DNA of 7,865 bases from JAZDLC01 sp043802345. GTDB lineage: Bacteria; Planctomycetota; B15-G4; JADJEK01. Every line of letters starts with the position of its first letter. Within the stretch, counting starts at the first letter, position 1. A program made the position numbers and the translations under genes. Under the pieces are notes generated by a model that was not told where the DNA came from, ran no database searches, and worked only from the letters and a program-made list of their open reading frames with translations. The stretch lies in NCBI GenBank assembly GCA_043802345.1, contig JAZDLC010000346.1, positions 1 through 7,865 on the forward strand. Direction: 5' to 3'. Of the stretch, positions 7,015 through 7,865 are shown piece by piece.

Positions 7015-7043
7015 AATCCACCATTCTGTGGTGAATCTGTCAA
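7015..7043 (-). promoter_or_regulatory. ATPase promoter candidate with palindrome in the spacer
   Basis: The minus strand reads TTGACA (7043-7038, perfect -35), 17 nt, then TGGATT (7020-7015), a weak 3/6 match to -10, 7 nt before the ATG at 7007. The spacing equals that of the toxin-antitoxin promoter. An inverted repeat CACCA-N5-TGGTG (7019-7033), with AT/AT pairs outside a one-base mismatch (7016-7036), occupies the spacer and could be an operator. The -35 and the palindrome are clear; the -10 is the weak point. Confidence 0.4.
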
Positions 7044-7109
7044 CAGCTGCGCATGAATGACATACTTATTTATCTACAAACAACTTATACCGGCAATGAA
7101 CCATGGAAT

Positions 7110-7138
7110 GAGTCGCCGCCTCAGCCCGACGGCGACTC
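7110..7138. other. Perfect 9-bp hairpin
   Basis: GAGTCGCCG and CGGCGACTC pair perfectly around an 11-nt loop, upstream of the ATPase promoter. No T-tract follows on either strand, so it is not a textbook terminator. It could end minus-strand transcription arriving from beyond 7282 or be a protein-binding site. Confidence 0.35.
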
Positions 7139-7174
7139 CCTCACCCACCGGTCCCCTCGCGCTCGAGTCGGCAC

Positions 7175-7200
7175 AACTCCCTCACGACGCTGAGGAGGTT
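7175..7200. other. Second hairpin, 8 of 10 bp paired
   Basis: AACTCCCTCA and TGAGGAGGTT pair with two mismatches around the 6-nt loop CGACGC. It lies 36 nt from the previous hairpin, in the same gap of about 240 nt without a gene (7044-7281). Apart from these two hairpins and an AT-rich patch (about 7060-7090), I see nothing else in the gap. Confidence 0.25.
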
Positions 7201-7281
7201 GTCATTCCGTTGGCTTCTCTCCCGGCACCGTGCGGCCTGGACCGCTCAATCCTCGCCAGGAGCCGCAGCTGGCCGGTCTCC

Positions 7282-7449
7282 TCAATCGTGCACCCCTTCG
7301 GTGTCGGGATCGGGCAAGTCAGGCCTTGTCAACACCGGGTTGTCCTCGAACAGTGGGCCGCCGGAGATGGGACCGATGGTCCCCGGATAGATATCCGCAA
7401 GACGTTCGGCAATCCGCCATGTGATCGCCTCGACCTCGGCGATCTTCAT
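7282..7449 (-). CDS. Possible small ORF or C-terminal gene remnant
   Basis: From the ATG at 7449 the frame gives 55 residues beginning MKIAEVEAITWRIAERLADI and ending in PDPDTEGVHD. Composition looks protein-like: an amphipathic helix, then a Pro/Asp-rich tail. The plausible-looking sequence extends about 17 codons upstream (HLELTLSYTGPVSD), before becoming Arg- and Gly-rich and unlike a real protein. The frame itself stays open to the window edge, so this may be the 3' end of a gene that continues outside, a decayed remnant, or chance. No Shine-Dalgarno of note precedes the ATG. I do not recognise the family. Confidence 0.3.
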   Translation of the reverse strand: MKIAEVEAITWRIAERLADIYPGTIGPISGGPLFEDNPVLTRPDLPDPDTEGVHD

Positions 7450-7499
7450 GTCCGAGACTGGCCCCGTGTACGAAAGCGTAAGTTCCAAGTGGTCCCGAG

Positions 7500-7865
7500 C
7501 ACGAGCACGACTGCACCTCCTCACAGGCCGGCGACCGCGCCCTGCGCCTCGCATCCATGGAGGGACCACCTCATTGCATCCATCGGTCGTCCCCACCTTC
7601 CGTAACCTCCCCCCATTCAAAAAGAACCGAAGCGGTCCCCCCGCCTTCCAGCCATCGAAAGAACGATGCGGTAGCTCTCGGACGCTGGGCAGGCCGGGAA
7701 GAAGCCCCAACCAGGAGTCTGAACCCATCATTCCCCAAACCCGCCCCCCACCACTCGCCTTCCCCCCCAGCAGGACACCCCCGGTTCGTCGCGCCCGGAG
7801 CGCACCCGTCCCCTCCCCAGATCCCGGCCCGCCCAGGAAGCACGCCCGAGAGCCACCCACAACCC
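7500..7865. other. C-rich (minus-strand G-rich) region without a convincing gene
   Basis: No frame here gives a protein-like sequence; translations are Gly/Arg/Pro-rich. The plus strand carries repeated runs of C, the densest at 7733-7768 with runs of 4, 3, 6 and 7, so the minus strand has a possible G-quadruplex. Two imperfect copies of a short motif lie at 7613-7636 and 7652-7672. Function unknown. Confidence 0.4.
7613..7672. repeat. Imperfect short direct repeat, period about 39
   Basis: Both units (7613-7636 and 7652-7672) begin CCAT, contain an AAAGAAC core and end GCGGT; they differ by three single-base length changes and a few substitutions. They are separated by a C-rich spacer. Only two copies are seen, so this may be chance or a decayed repeat. 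Confidence 0.3.

Noticed and set aside
7008..7043. A 12-codon N-terminal extension of the ATPase from a TTG start
   Set aside because: The TTG is part of a perfect TTGACA -35 box, no ribosome binding site precedes it, and the family normally begins close to the chosen ATG.
7064..7097. GTATAAG and GTATGTC on the minus strand, resembling half-sites of the toxin-antitoxin operator
   Set aside because: The half-sites are in direct orientation, imperfect and widely spaced in an AT-rich patch; the similarity is not above chance.
7057..7605. Plus-strand open frame at the right end
   Set aside because: Pro/Ser/Arg-rich translation with no protein-like features, running antisense to the more plausible minus-strand segment.
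1..7865. CRISPR array, tRNA, rRNA or insertion sequence
   Set aside because: No regularly spaced repeats, no cloverleaf or rRNA-like stretch, and no transposase or integrase coding sequence were seen on either strand.

Overview
This is a GC-rich bacterial window, probably from an Acidobacteriota-like or similar soil/sediment lineage. That placement is an inference of low to moderate confidence. It rests on a very long exported-type Asp-box (VPS10/sortilin-like) propeller protein, base composition and palindromic intergenic repeats; no rRNA or other marker gene is present. Four genes are clearly real in addition to the 5'-truncated propeller gene at the left edge.

Left third (1-3248, + strand): the 3' 1081 codons of a VPS10/sortilin-type beta-propeller protein with eleven recognisable Asp boxes, followed by a Lys/Glu helical insert, an acidic/Gly-Arg linker and a helical C-terminal region. 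Its start lies outside the window.

Middle (3249-5078): a convergent minus-strand gene for an exported protein of unknown function. It has a signal peptide, a helical N-terminal domain and a C-terminal beta-sandwich-like domain. A pair of 91-bp direct repeat copies brackets it, at 3292-3382 and 4920-5010. Each copy can fold into a long imperfect hairpin.

Right-centre (5079-7043, minus strand): a compact module reading ATPase, then antitoxin, then toxin. The toxin is a MazF/PemK-family ribonuclease whose ATG overlaps the stop of a ribbon-helix-helix antitoxin by one base (TGATG). About 100 bp upstream lies a complete AAA_14/DUF4143 ATPase with Walker A, Walker B and a C-terminal PD-(D/E)xK-like signature. 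Both the antitoxin and the ATPase have a perfect TTGACA hexamer beginning exactly 36 nt before the A of the ATG, with a small palindrome in the spacer. This predicts transcripts that start at, or almost at, the start codon (leaderless) and that are controlled by a repressor sitting between -35 and -10.

Right end (7044-7865): no convincing full gene. It holds two hairpins, a possible short minus-strand C-terminal fragment or small ORF (7282-7449), and a strongly C-rich stretch (G-rich on the minus strand) with a small imperfect repeat. The most interesting unexplained structure is the matched promoter/palindrome geometry of the toxin-antitoxin and ATPase genes, and the repeat-bracketed exported orphan gene.
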